From the NCBI RefSeq assembly GCF_027244095.1, contig NC_069658.1:365044687-365108686 (forward strand): a DNA stretch of 64,000 bases. Direction: 5' to 3'. The DNA is from Hemicordylus capensis. Lineage: Eukaryota; Chordata; Lepidosauria; Squamata; Cordylidae. The position numbers and the translations under genes are program-made. Positions 1-10,330 of the stretch are shown here, one piece after another. Numbering within the stretch: position 1 is the first letter of the stretch; every line of letters starts with the position of its first letter. The notes below the pieces were generated by a model that saw nothing but the letters and a program-made list of their open reading frames with translations, did not search any database and was not told where the DNA came from.

Positions 1-863
1 GCCATTCTGTCATCAGCTGAGCCTCACCCCCAAATAAACAGGTCCCTGTTAAACAGATAAGCATTTTGCATTTGTCAAGAGTGAGACTGCTGAAAACCCA
101 TTTCTGTCGCATCTAGTGTGTGATGTGAAAGTGTTGTGTGAAAAGGTCAGGATTTCTAGATAAGCAGCATCAACCTTAGATAATTTGACACTTGAAATGA
201 AAGTCAAAATGGCACCACAATGTTCTGGAACTCCTATTTTTGAATGACGCACAGAAGCCGAGAGACAACGCAGAAAAACAGTGCTCCTCTCCGCAGACCC
301 AGAACTCCACTACTCCACGTTGCTTTGTGAACATTAGTGATTTTGTATGATAAATGAGAGACGACTTAAAGCTGGACACAGAGCAGGGAGACTTGATATA
401 TGTAATAGTCAGACCCAGGGCCCCATCCATCCTATTGGTATTTTAAGCACTGCATTCAACACTGATTCTGTAGGAATCAAAGTGAATGACTACAACCTCT
501 TCTCGAAAGGGTGGTATCTCTTTAAGAGGCAGCTCTTTTCCTTGTCTGTGTTCCCTGCGAACCAGCGAGGACAAAGGAGGCGCTGCAAGAGGCACAGCCA
601 ATGAGCAGCTGCCTCTCCTTCCCTTCCCTCCCCAGTATCTCACGAATTGCTGCGTCTAGTAAAGTAGTGGAAAGAAACAAGATCGTCTCTGGGTCACGCA
701 GCAGCAGAAGTAGGCGGGCAGGCAGACTAGGGATCCAGCTTTGCCGTTTGGATTGCATGGATGTGATCGCACGCACTGCATTTGGCATTCTCATTCTCAC
801 TTTTGCGAGGCACAGCCTCTTCCTCTGCCATCTCCTCCTCCGCTTCCCTTCCCCACTGCCACC
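1..863 (+). promoter_or_regulatory. Upstream flank and probable promoter/5' UTR of PCYOX1L
   Basis: No coding exon is recognised here. A CCAAT box in the context agCCAATgag lies at 598-602, about 265 bp before the PCYOX1L start codon, which is a normal distance for an NF-Y site, and no clear TATA box stands between. The stretch 720-860 is pyrimidine-rich and leads into a strong Kozak context (gccaccATG). The transcription start cannot be placed from sequence alone. The promoter call rests on position plus the CCAAT box. Confidence 0.35.
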
Positions 864-984
864 ATGATGGCAGAGGTGCATCAGCTGCCTCATGCATCCC
901 GGCTCCTTTTATTTCTAGCTGTAGGGGTGATGTGGACGGAACGCTCTGTCGCTGCATCAGGGGATGCTCCGCCTGGCAAAATAG
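864..984 (+). CDS. PCYOX1L: PCYOX1L exon 1: signal peptide and start of FAD domain
   Basis: Encodes residues 1-40 plus one base of codon 41. A charged start is followed by a hydrophobic core (LLLFLAVGVM), a likely cleavage region near AAS-GDA, then GDAPPGKI, which precedes the first strand of the FAD-binding fold in this family. Donor is G|GTAGGC at 985. The 5' UTR part is not resolved. Confidence 0.9.
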
Positions 985-3900
985 GTAGGCGTTCCTCTTT
1001 ACTCAAAGGAGGCTGGTTCATGGTGTCCGGATTTGACTGGTTGAATCAAGGCCGCCTACAATAGGGTGGTCTGGAGAGGCAGGAGTATGCCTCTGTGCGG
1101 GGAGGCCCAGCGTGAGAAAATAAAAAGTGTGGCGGGGGAAGCATGAGGATAAAAAGCTGGTGATGGTGCTGAAATGGCAGTTGTCTGTTTAGGACTGGGC
1201 CAGCAGCACTGAGGGATGTTATTCATAGCTTCTGTCTTCCTGCTAGTCACATGTCATTTTCTGATACAGATATTCTTTTTGAAATCCATCCTGATGCTAA
1301 TTTTGGCTACACAAAGCCCAGTGATCCATAATGAGGCAGGATGTTGTGTTTCTTATGTGCAATCCTATACATACCTAAAAGTAAATCCATCTTTATTCAG
1401 TGGGATTTTCTCCCATGCGTAGGATTGTAGCCTTATGCCTGCTTCCTTTCTGGGACATCTCTGTCCATGCACAAATGCTGCCCCCCTCCACTACCCTGCT
1501 GCTGGGCTCAGGGACACTTGGTGACTGCCTTCCTCTGTCCACTCTTGACTAGCAGCCTTCTTGCTTGTGATTAATAGTGTAGTTTAATCTGTTGTTAGAG
1601 TAAGCAAACGCCTTAAGAGGGACAACTGCTTTCTGTGGTGTGTAATTCCTAGGGCTTGTTGAGACTAAATACCACAGTTGGGTCATTTCGGATTATACCT
1701 CCTCAGCCAACATAATGATAAGATCTACTTTTCTTCGCAGTATCCCAGCACCCTCCTGGCACATCCCTTTATCACATGAGAGTCACTGTTTGTATGTAGA
1801 GTTACTGTTCAGAAGAACAGCTCCTCCCCATGATAAAGGGATGCCCCAGGGAGTGGCAGCAAGTCCCTTTTTTAATTGTTTCATGGGGGCCCACTCCAAG
1901 TCCAACTTTCTTGTTGGAGTACAGTGACTTTAAGTTAGAGTACTGCGACAAAATGTTATGAGCGATCCAGTGCTGTGGAACGTTTGTCTCAACTGATCTT
2001 GGGAATTGCTAACTCACTGCAGAAAGTAATTGCCCCCCTTGAAATATTTGTTTGCCTGGTGTAGTAACATGACCATGAAAGAGTTGCATACCCAAACTTA
2101 CTGTTCTGGATTGGAGTTAGACACTACTATTGGACTTTTCTGCCTTGTTCCTAAGTGAGTGTGTTCTGCCCAGCAATAAAGAAGCGTATTTGTTTAATTA
2201 CAAATAAGTATGAGAGAGCACTCTCAGGTGGCATGTTTGGTCCAGGTTTGTCACACTTTGTTCACTCACTTCTTACTGGGGGGTTCACATGATATCATCT
2301 CCCATCTGTTGTCCACCCATATTCCTCCCCCAACACACACACACCCCACCCCATGTAAATAGTCACATTTATTAACAGAGAATATCTGACTTTTTCCAGA
2401 ACAGCATAGCAGTGCAATGACCACATGTGGGGACTGGATCCCTCCCTCCCCACTTTCCTCCTTGTGGACTGTTAGTACAACTGTATTGTCTGTTTTAGAA
2501 AGGCACACGCTCAGGTGCAAGAGGGGGGGAAATGTGGGGGATCAGTCTACTCTGTCCCCCAAACACTCTATATCTACTGTGATGTAGAAGAAATATTGCA
2601 ATTCCTCATGTGCCTGCAAATGGAAAAGCTGTGACTGGCTGATGCTATAAGAAGACTGAAAGTATTTATTTTAAGAACTACTGAAAATCGTTTGAGTGTT
2701 GGACTAGGACTGGGGAGACCTGAGTTCAAATCCCCATTCAGCCATGATACTTGCTGAGTGACTCTGGGCAAGTCACTCTTAGCCTAACCTACTTCACAGG
2801 ATTGTTGTGAGAAGAAACTTAATTATGTACACCGCTCTGGGCTCCTTGGAAGAACGACAGCCTATAAATGTAATAAATAAATAAAATAATGTGACATCCC
2901 TGCTAGACAAGAACTGAGTATATATCAGTTGAATGACGCTATATAGTCAGTACAGCCCTATTCAGACATTGTTGTACATGCATTCTGCTGTCTATACAGA
3001 TGGATTGTACCTGCATTCACTTTAAAACTGAACCTGGGTACAGACCCTCCCAAATACAGATACAGATAGTAAGTGTACTGCTGTAGAACTTTGGTGTGTT
3101 GAGCATACTCTGGTCCTCGGGGGGAGTAAGACAAACCGTATTCAGGCAAGCTGTATCCCAGTACAGCATCAATGAGAGTGTGTGTGTAAGCTCAGTCCCC
3201 ATGCTGATATGCTTGACAACCCTGTCTCCATGCTTGCCATGAAGACAACATTATTATTATTATTATTAATTACATTTATATCCTGCTCTTCCTCCACGGA
3301 GCCCAGAGCAGTGTACTACATACTTAAGTTTCTCTTTCACAACACCCTGTGAAGTAGGCTAGGCTGAGAGAGAAGTGACTGGCCCAGAGTCACTCAGCTA
3401 GTATTATGGCTGAATGGGGATTTGAACTCGGGTCTTCCTGGTCCTAGTCCAGCACTCTAACCACTATACCACGCTGGCTCTCTGTCTGAAGAGACAAATA
3501 CTATATTCAGGGAGAAACTTTCCCTGCCATTCAGAATGCTCGATTTGAGATCAATGGAAGAATCTGTCCCCAAGTTTATCTCTTCAGACAAATGCTGTCC
3601 TCGTGATGAGCAGGGGAAGTTTCAAAACTTGTCAGAATGGGGGTGGAGCTGATGGGTGCACTCTCATGGGCACTGTGCTGGGTACAATGTCTACATTTGT
3701 CTGAACAGGGCTACAGCCAGAAGTTCTACTTGTGTGATTGTCTCATACTCACTCCTCTCCTTTTGCCCTGGCAGCTGTGGTGGGAGCTGGGATTGGTGGC
3801 TCATCAGTGGCCCACTTCCTGCAGCAGCACTTTGGCCCACAGGTGGAGCTGGATGTGTACGAAAAGGACACGGTGGGGGGTCGCCTGGCCACAGTAACCG

Positions 3901-6900
3901 TCAACAAGCAGCAATACGAAAGTGGTGGGGCCTCTATTCACTCCCTCAACTTGCACATGCAGGACTTTGTTAAACTGCTGGGTGAGTATGGACACAGCCA
4001 ACTCATGGGAAACTACCCCCTTCAGGCTAGTATTTTTGTTTGACTTTTCCACAGCCTATGAGTAGTGGCGTGAACCTTGGTCCTTTTTAGCTTTGTTCTT
4101 TGGGTATGCTATTTGTGATAAGGAATTGTTCTGTTATCTAGGTTAATCTGTGAAAGGAGCTAGGTATGAGACATTCTTTTGGATGCAGGATGTTGAACTT
4201 AATTACCTTTCAGACGCCTAGCAGTCATGCATGTCTGTGTGTATGCCAGAGTTGTGTGCAGCCAGCAGAGCAGAAGGGGATGGGTGTGTAGCAGCAAGAC
4301 AGGAAATGGTGTGAAAAAGCATCCAGTTTGGGGATTTGTATATCTCTCCAGTGTCGGATTTTCCTGGAGTAAATGTATATTGTGCACGCAGGAGGCAGAA
4401 CTCCACCGATCAATGCTTAGTGCCAAGGTTAGGAGAACCAGTGGTAACTTGGCCGCAATGGTAAAGTCACACCAAAAAATCATGAAGAATTTTTGTTCTC
4501 ATAGGGATTCAAATCATTCTCCCCCATTGTTCCCTTCTATAGGACTGAAGCACCGCCGGGAAGTGGCAGGAAAGAGCGCCATCTTTAGTGGGGAACAATT
4601 TGTCCTAGAAGAGACAGATTGGTACCTACTGAATCTCTTCCGACTCTGGTGGCACTATGGCATGAGTTTTCTGCGTTTGCAGATGTGGATGGAGGAGGTA
4701 ATGGAGAAGTTCATGAGGTATGTAACAGAGGCTTCCAGAGGAATGAGAGGGAAGCGTCATGCTTGGTCTTCTTTTTACACCCTGGACTTAGGTGATGATC
4801 TGCCAGACAGAAGAAATGCAGAACACCACATTGGAGGTACTTGAGATCTGCTGCAAGGCCAGAGCACCTGATTTTTCTGCTCTTTATGTCCTGCAGGATC
4901 TACAAGTACCAGGCTCATGGCTATGCATTCTCTCGCCTTGAGGAACTCTTGCATTCTCTGGGTGGTGACACCTTTGTCAACATGACACAGCGCTCTGTGG
5001 CAGAGTCCTTATTGGAGGTGGGCATCACGCAGCGCTTCATTGACGATGTCATTGTGGCCGTTCTACATGCCAGCTATGGGCAGTCGGTGTTGGTGCCCGC
5101 CTTTGCAGGTGAGTGCCATCCATTTTCTATTGCTCCAGACCTGCCAAGAAGGATGAAAGGGCCTCATTCCAGTAGGCCAGTGGCTGCACTTGGTAGGCCA
5201 GGGAGTGTTGTATGAGCAGGTGATGCTATATGAATTCACCCAGTCTTTTGAAAAGTGGAATATAAATATTGTAAACAATGATTCTTTTGACATTTACCTT
5301 CCTTGTGTGTTTCTTCAGGGGCCATGTCTCTAGCAGGGGCACAAGGCAACATGTGGGCAGTGGAAGGTGGCAACAAGCTTGTGTGCTCAGGTTTGCTGAA
5401 GCTAACAAAAGCCAACATAATCCAAGCCACCGTGACAGCCATCTCCTTGCATAGTTCAGGTGAGCCAAACAAAGCCACATCTCTTTCTGGGGTTAGAAAT
5501 GGAAGCAAGTTTTGCCTGTGAGATCGGAGAGCTGCTGCTAGTCAGAGTAGTCTGTTTTGAGCTAGGTGGGCGAGTGGGCTGATGTCATATAAAGCCATTA
5601 GTTGTATTCATAATCCTGAATGTATTGCCAACACGGCTTTAGCAGCCTTTTGGAAAGAAGGAACGCTGGAGGCTTTACAGACAGGGCTTCTGCCCTGAAT
5701 CTCATTCAGGAGAGAGTGTGTGCATTCCCACACCAGCCAAACTTACTCCAGTGTCCCTTCAAGACTCTTGGACTCACTCCACACTTAAGTGGGGCTTTGT
5801 GATGCAAATTCTAGCTTATCTTGAGGTATTTCCGGATTTTAAAAATGCTGGTTTTAAGCTACTTTTTCTGAAAACGCTGGAGCAAACAAGGAGAGGCGCT
5901 GACGTGGAATTATTAGCATGGTAAGAGGCATGGTCTCTTCAGAAATGCAGATCTATCTCTTCTGGGAACTCCCCCCTCCCCCGCCACGCATTGGCTAGGA
6001 AGGAAAACACCAGGGCATGGCTTAGGTCTTAAGCCCTATTCAGATATTATTATGTTGTACATGTGTACAGATATTTGTACACTTTTCCATGTTTTAGTAT
6101 GAATTTGTACCTATGTTCATTTCAAAAGTGAACCTGGGTCAGGTGCATAGCTAGGGGAGAGAGGGCTGATGTTCATCCCTCGCTCCAGTGGCCTCTTGGA
6201 GTGAGGGAGATAATGAAGAAGATAGGGAGGTGTGGAGCTGGGGGCCGTCAGGAGCTGGGGGCCCGGGTTCTTTGAACGCATCTGCTCAATTATAGCTACA
6301 CCTCTGACCTGGGTACAGGTCCCTCAAATGTGTGGTGCAGATAGGAAGTGGACTGCAGTACCTATGTTCAATGTAAGGTGAAGAACTGTACACTCATACA
6401 AGTATTGAACATAAAGTATGAATAGGGGTTTAGTTGAAACTATATCCTGATCCAGTGCATTCTGCTTATGAAATTCTATTGTTATGGACCCTTGCTGGAA
6501 CTGCTAATTGCTTTTATGGCGAAGTGACCAAGATGACTCCCAGTATTGCATTTGCTCATGCCCTGAAAATGGCTGAATATGTATATGGCAGCAGGTAAGG
6601 ATTTGCATAACGTGGAAATTGATCTAAACAAAGCTGCCAAGGGCTTTCTCTGTTGTTCTCTTGCCTCACTCAGGGCCTTTCCAGATATCAGTCAACTGCA
6701 CAAGAAATGAGAGAGACACACATTTCCCTCTTTAGTACACATCTCACTCTAGGTTGCTTTTTTGTTGTAGAAATGTTACATTCTTAGCCTGCACTTCGCA
6801 GGTGCTCATTTCATGCCCTTGTGAACGTTTTATTCCATACTTGCTGTCTCCTGAGCTATAACTGAGCCCTTTCAGTTTGTCAGTCCAATCTAATAGAGCT

Positions 6901-8093
6901 CACCATTTTACCAGTCTTCTTGACTATGAACTCAAAAGGGCCGATCCTGCAAAAATACCCTGTTGGACAGAAGGCTGTGGTGTTAACAGCACACCCTACC
7001 TAACATTCCTTCCATAAAACAATTCTGCTTTAATATTTTGGTCTTGCTTTGTATCATTTCCACCTGTACTTTTCAAAGCTGGAATTTCCCATCTTGTCCC
7101 CATCTGCTTATTTCAGACAAGCTTCCTGTCTGGTCATTCTCTGTGACTTTTGATCAGAATCCATTTGTCAGTTGTACATGATGCTCATTGGCTTGCCTAA
7201 CTAACCAAATAGGATCTGGAAGTTAAAACCAATAGGCAACAGGAGAGTTACAGGTGGGACAAGGTTAATTAAAGAGAGCTGTAAGGCCCAGGCAGAATTG
7301 TATCATAGGGAGGCTGACCCAGCTCTAGCTCTTGCTTGTCCAATCAGTTCCTCTGAAGCCTTCAGTAGGAGGTGATGGTTATGATATATTTGAGTTACTG
7401 TTTTGCTCTCGCTCTCTCTTTTGTCTCTTTCCAGAAGGAAAAACCTTTTACCAGGTGCACTATGAGGATGAGGAAGGCCAAGGTTCTAATTTCTATGACA
7501 TAGTGGTCATTGCCACACAACTGCACGATAACAAGAGCAAAATCGCCTTCCAGAACTTTGAGCCACCCATTGCTGAGTTTCCAGGAACCTTTCACACCAC
7601 GGTCATCTCCATCATCCATGGCTACCTCAACTCCTCCTATTTTGGCTTCCCAGATCCAAAACTCTTCCCCTTTGCCAGTGTCCTCACCACAGATGCCCCT
7701 GCCCTCTTTTTCAGTTCCATGGATAACATTTGCCCTGTCAATATATCCAGTACCTTCAGGAGGAAGCAGCCCCAAGATGCTGCCGTATGGCGAGTCCATT
7801 CTCGGCATCCGCTGGAGAAGCAGGAGTTGAAAATTCTGTTCCGTTCCTACTACTCTGTCCAGGTGACAGAATGGCAGGCCTATCCTTCCTACGAATCTGC
7901 CAAGACCCTCCCGCCTATTATTCTCCATGACAACCTCTACTACCTCAACAGCATGGAGTGGGCAGCCAGCTCAATGGAAATGGCTGCTGTGGCAGCCAAA
8001 AACGTAGCCCTCTTGGCTTACAACCTCTGGTATCGTGACCTTGAAAAAATAGACCAGAAGGACCTCATGCACAAAGTGAAGACTGAGCTGTGA
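864..8093 (+). CDS. PCYOX1L: Prenylcysteine oxidase-like protein, six coding exons
   Basis: Complete gene with coding exons 864-984, 3775-3981, 4543-4717, 4897-5108, 5319-5459 and 7435-8093; every intron is GT..AG and phases join cleanly, giving 504 residues (human PCYOX1L is about 494). The product is a secreted or lumenal FAD flavoprotein of the prenylcysteine lyase family. The paralogue PCYOX1 oxidises the thioether of prenylcysteines from prenylated-protein turnover; the substrate of PCYOX1L is less certain. Visible features: a hydrophobic signal segment (residues 14-24), the dinucleotide-binding GAGIGG (44-49), acidic E70 at the end of the second strand, then VGGRLA, ETDWYLLNLFRLWWHYG, and GAMSLAGAQG...VEGGNKLVCSGLLKLTKA. 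The C-terminus KIDQKDLMHKVKTEL is what I know from PCYOX1L, not PCYOX1. Start chosen at the first of two ATGs (864, 867) in Kozak context. No damage seen. Confidence 0.96.
985..2690. other. First part of PCYOX1L intron 1, no gene
   Basis: No exon or RNA gene recognised. A short imperfect palindrome at about 1361-1428 (gcaatcctatacat ... aggattgtagc) looks like a small DNA-transposon remnant. A second inverted pair surrounds 1745-1860 (acatccctttatcac against gataaagggatgcc), also MITE-like. Confidence 0.4.
2693..2884 (+). repeat. tRNA-derived SINE, 5'-truncated copy
   Basis: Contains a B-box-like gagttcaaatcccc, a body with gactctgggcaagtcac and a tail reading gctctgggctccttgga then taataaataaataaa. 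It matches the copies at 3249 (minus), 22745 (minus) and 40757 (plus). The A-box region is eroded. The tail resembles an L2-type 3' end, suggesting the LINE partner. It sits in PCYOX1L intron 1. Confidence 0.75.
2951..3714. mobile_element. Fold-back DNA element (MITE) with a SINE inside
   Basis: Ends are inverted: tacagccctattcagaca on the left, tgtagccctgttcagaca when the right end is read on the minus strand. Inner segments are inverted too (atgagagtg near 3172 against cactctcat near 3660). A tRNA SINE splits it at 3249-3482. The copy at 6030-6432 shares the ends. No target duplication could be fixed. It ends about 60 bp before PCYOX1L exon 2. Confidence 0.6.
3249..3482 (-). repeat. tRNA-derived SINE, minus strand
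   Basis: Read on the minus strand it starts with a tRNA-like head (A-box tagtggttagagtg, B-box gagttcaaatcccc), continues through the shared body and ends in an ATT-rich microsatellite at 3250-3269. It lies inside the fold-back element 2951-3714, so it is the younger of the two. Confidence 0.8.
3775..3981 (+). CDS. PCYOX1L: PCYOX1L exon 2: Rossmann FAD-binding motif
   Basis: Encodes residues 41-109. Contains VVGAGIGGSSVAHFL (GxGxxG pyrophosphate-binding loop), the strand VELDVYEKD whose Glu70 is placed to hold the FAD ribose, and VGGRLA, the second conserved flavoprotein box. Acceptor follows a pyrimidine-rich tract (ccctggcag); donor is G|GTGAGT. Confidence 0.95.
4543..4717 (+). CDS. PCYOX1L: PCYOX1L exon 3
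   Basis: Encodes residues 110-167, including KHRREVAGKSAIFSGE and ETDWYLLNLFRLWWHYG, aromatic-rich segments of the prenylcysteine lyase domain that match the human protein closely. Acceptor ctatag|GACTG, donor GAG|GTATGT. An open frame runs on into both flanking introns, but the splice sites and homology stop here. Confidence 0.95.
4897..5108 (+). CDS. PCYOX1L: PCYOX1L exon 4
   Basis: Encodes residues 168-238: YKYQAHGYAF, an NMT sequon near residue 196, QRFIDDVIVAVLHASYGQS and PAFAG. Acceptor ctgcag|GATC, donor GCAG|GTGAGT. The glycosylation sequon fits a lumenal or secreted protein. Confidence 0.95.
5319..5459 (+). CDS. PCYOX1L: PCYOX1L exon 5
   Basis: Encodes residues 239-285: GAMSLAGAQGNMWAVEGGN, then KLVCSGLLKLTKANIIQATV. 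The VEGGN box is the substrate-side conserved block of this family. Acceptor cttcag|GGGCC, donor TCAG|GTGAGC. The intron that follows is almost 2 kb and holds nested small transposons (6030-6432). Confidence 0.95.
5460..6029. other. Start of PCYOX1L intron 5, nothing recognised
   Basis: No exon or clear repeat identified before the transposon at 6030. The preceding intron 4 holds only a short family-A tail (about 5243-5275). Confidence 0.4.
6030..6432. mobile_element. Fold-back MITE, second copy, carrying a hAT insert
   Basis: Left end taagccctattcagatatta, right end on the minus strand taaacccctattcatacttt, followed on both sides by a run related to atgtgtacag. Same family as 2951-3714. It is interrupted at 6140-6306 by a smaller hAT element with a perfect target duplication. 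Lies in PCYOX1L intron 5. Confidence 0.6.
6140..6306. mobile_element. 167-bp non-autonomous hAT element with 8-bp target duplication
   Basis: Terminal inverted repeats CAGGTGCATAGCTA and, on the minus strand, CAGAGGTGTAGCTA. Flanked on both sides by ACCTGGGT (6132-6139 and 6307-6314), an exact 8-bp duplication typical of hAT transposase. Too short to code for anything. It belongs with the elements at 56211 and 61641 by its ends. Confidence 0.85.
6433..7434. other. Rest of PCYOX1L intron 5, nothing recognised
   Basis: No further exon or repeat family identified. The last 40 bases (gctctcgctctctctttt and on) are the pyrimidine tract of the exon 6 acceptor. Confidence 0.4.
7435..8093 (+). CDS. 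PCYOX1L: PCYOX1L exon 6: C-terminal half and stop codon
   Basis: Encodes residues 286-504 with TGA at 8091-8093. Contains DIVVIATQL (the last FAD-binding strand), sequons NSSY and NISS, and the ends VAAKNVALLAYNLWY and KIDQKDLMHKVKTEL. Acceptor tttccag|AAGG. A 177-codon open frame on the opposite strand at 7395-7928 is a shadow of this exon. The terminal KTEL resembles a weak ER-retrieval tetrapeptide; that is inference. Confidence 0.96.
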
Positions 8094-9447
8094 ATTTAGC
8101 AAGGACTGCTAGATGAGACTTCCCAGGAGCCTCACCTTTATTGGATGCAAGAGCAGGGACATTAAAAGAGTGCACTGAAGGTTTGGTGTGAGAGTAAGCT
8201 GAGGACTAGCTATCCACCTCTGTACATCTGTTGTCTACTGCAAGTGCATCCCCACCCTACCCAAACATACACACTCTGCTTCAGAGAGTCTGCAAACTAA
8301 TGTGTCTATGCCTTCCTAGAGTCAACCTGGAAAGGGATCTGAGCTGGTCAGCTTTGAGCTGCAACCAAGCTAATGTCCAGATTCAAAGTTGGAACGGACT
8401 GTCTTCTTCAGGCTGAGTGGCTCCTTTTAGCTGCCGAGCCACAGCCATGCAGTGCCCTTGCAGATCACTTGGTAAGCTTCAAAGGATCAGCCTGAGGATG
8501 GGATCCCCTCTGGCCTTCACAGCAACTGCAGTTCTGACTGGCAGCTACTTTGTGCTGGCCTCCTTGTGCCTAGGCCTCCATGCTAAAGGCCCTTCAGCTG
8601 GGATTGAGTCTTGGATATGCCACCCCTGCTGCAGCTGCAGCTCCCCTCTTTTGCCCCCAAGTAGTGTTGTTTCTTTGCTTACCAAGCCCCATAAACTTGT
8701 CAAGTGTGTTCAACCAGGGAGCCCCGTGTTGGGTCTTTAGGGTATTGGCTAGAGCTCAGGTTCAACATTTGATTTCCTCTGCTGGCTGTACATATGTGAA
8801 ACTGCATAACCACTGCCTTGGTAACCTCAAATTCCTGCAGCTAATGGCTGATCTGATGTTGCCTTGCCCTTTGTATATCGTGTAGAATGAAACTGGAGGC
8901 GGTTTTGGGGGTTGCAAGATAGGCTGGGCATACTCCTGAGAATGAGGAAGGGTTTCCCATTGTTTCTGAACTAGGAGAAAGTGTGTATGTGTTTGTGTAG
9001 ACTGGAATATTTCCTGATTTGGAGCCTTATGCTATTTCTTTAAGTCCAGGAATGGCATCCTGGATGCTCCTTTCATGATGCTTATCAAGCTGGGCTCACG
9101 TGAAAGTACCATTTGTATGGTAAAGGGATAACTTGAGGCAGTTGTCCATAAGCGCAACAAAATGGTGAGGCCCCCACTCTTACATTCTGGCTGCTGGAGA
9201 AAAGGCAGATCTCAGCCCAGATATGGGTTGGTGTTTTTGTTTTGTTTTGAAGTAATGGTGAGCTTTAATTAAAGTACCTGTGAAATAGTTAAAGAGTCCT
9301 TTTTATTATTAAGCAGCAGTGCTGCCCCAAACATAATTATCAGTGAATTCTTTCCAGTTAATTCAGTGAATTCAATTATCAGTGAATTCTTTCCCGGAAG
9401 GGCAGTAAGTTCTGGCCACATGATATTTCTTAACTTCCTCTAATAAA
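8094..9447 (+). other. PCYOX1L 3' UTR and downstream flank
   Basis: Non-coding stretch after the stop codon. Candidate poly(A) signals are ATTAAA at 8161-8166 and AATAAA at 9442-9447; which is used cannot be told here. A short direct repeat (aattatcagtgaattctttcc at 9335-9355 and 9374-9394) lies near the distal signal. No other gene is seen. Confidence 0.45.
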
Positions 9448-9771
9448 GTTCCTTAACTGTGTGTTGATTAATTGTCACTTGCGCTTCTATGAAGTACTGA
9501 GAAACTTAAGCGAACCAAAAGTAAAGCTACTAGCTTATGCTCAGTGAAGCTCTAGTACAAGGGCAATCCCTTTAGAATAGACAGTTGCTTTATAAGGAGG
9601 GTTAGGCCTACAATATTATTCCCTCTGTCTTATGCTGCTTTGCTCTATAGTTAACTTGGTTGACCTTGCCTTCTGCTAACATCATGACATTTTCCTAAGA
9701 ACTAGCTGACTGGCCAAAGAGCATCTGAGCCCCTAGTTCTCCACCACCTCATCCCGCCAGCTCCCTCCTTA

Positions 9772-9961
9772 GGCCTGCATGGCTTTGCCCACCGGCCAGC
9801 CGCCACCTCAGGCCAGCTCGGCTTTGCCCACTGGCCGGCCGCCTTCTCACGCCAGCGGGGCTTCGCTGGCTGGTCGCCTCCTCAGGCCCATGCGCCTTCG
9901 CCAGCCCACCAGCCACCTCCTCAGGCCAGCAGGGTTTCACCCGCCCACCGGCCACCTCCTA
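9772..9961. repeat. GC-rich minisatellite, period about 39 bp, five units
   Basis: Five diverged units with starts near 9772, 9811, 9850, 9885 and 9924; most begin with ggcc and carry ggctttgcccacyggcc. The third is shorter (about 35 bp). Because 39 is a multiple of three, both strands stay open and would read as 13-residue repeats, but nothing else suggests coding. It lies between the convergent genes PCYOX1L and IL17B. Confidence 0.7.
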
Positions 9962-10089
9962 ACGCCTCCTCTGCACCTGGGCTCTACTGCCTGGCCAAAG
10001 CCTGGAACTCTTGTGAGTGGTGCTGCCACTCTCACGAGAGTTCCGTGACACATCCCCACGCATCCCCAGCAGCACATCTTGGAGAATTA

Positions 10090-10325
10090 ATTATATAGAT
10101 GGCTTCACAAACACACCCTTTGAAGCTTCCATATATGAAGTCAGACTGTTGGTCCATCAAACCCAGTTGTCTGCTTTGATTGAGGCTTTTCAGCACTCTT
10201 GGGCGGTGCCCTTTCCCAGCCCTGAGATCTTTTAATTGGAGATGCCAGGAATTCAACTGGGGACTTCCTACATAGAAAGACATGCCCTGGCTGCCACTGA
10301 GCTGTGTCACTGAGTGGAAGAACAT
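10090..10325 (-). repeat. tRNA-type SINE, minus strand, old copy
   Basis: On the minus strand: a tRNA-like head (cacagctcagtggcagcc, B-box-like agttgaattcctggcatctcc), a middle related to agggctgggaaag, then gatggaccaacagtctgac. The same module appears at 24637 and as the downstream half of the 5S/tRNA dimeric SINEs. Heavily diverged. Confidence 0.65.
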
Positions 10326-10330
10326 TTCCA

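Noticed and set aside
4227-4844. 205-codon open frame over PCYOX1L exon 3
   Set aside because: Only 4543-4717 is homologous and splice-bounded; the rest is intron read-through.
7395-7928. 177-codon frame on the minus strand
   Set aside because: Antisense shadow of PCYOX1L exon 6 with no protein features.
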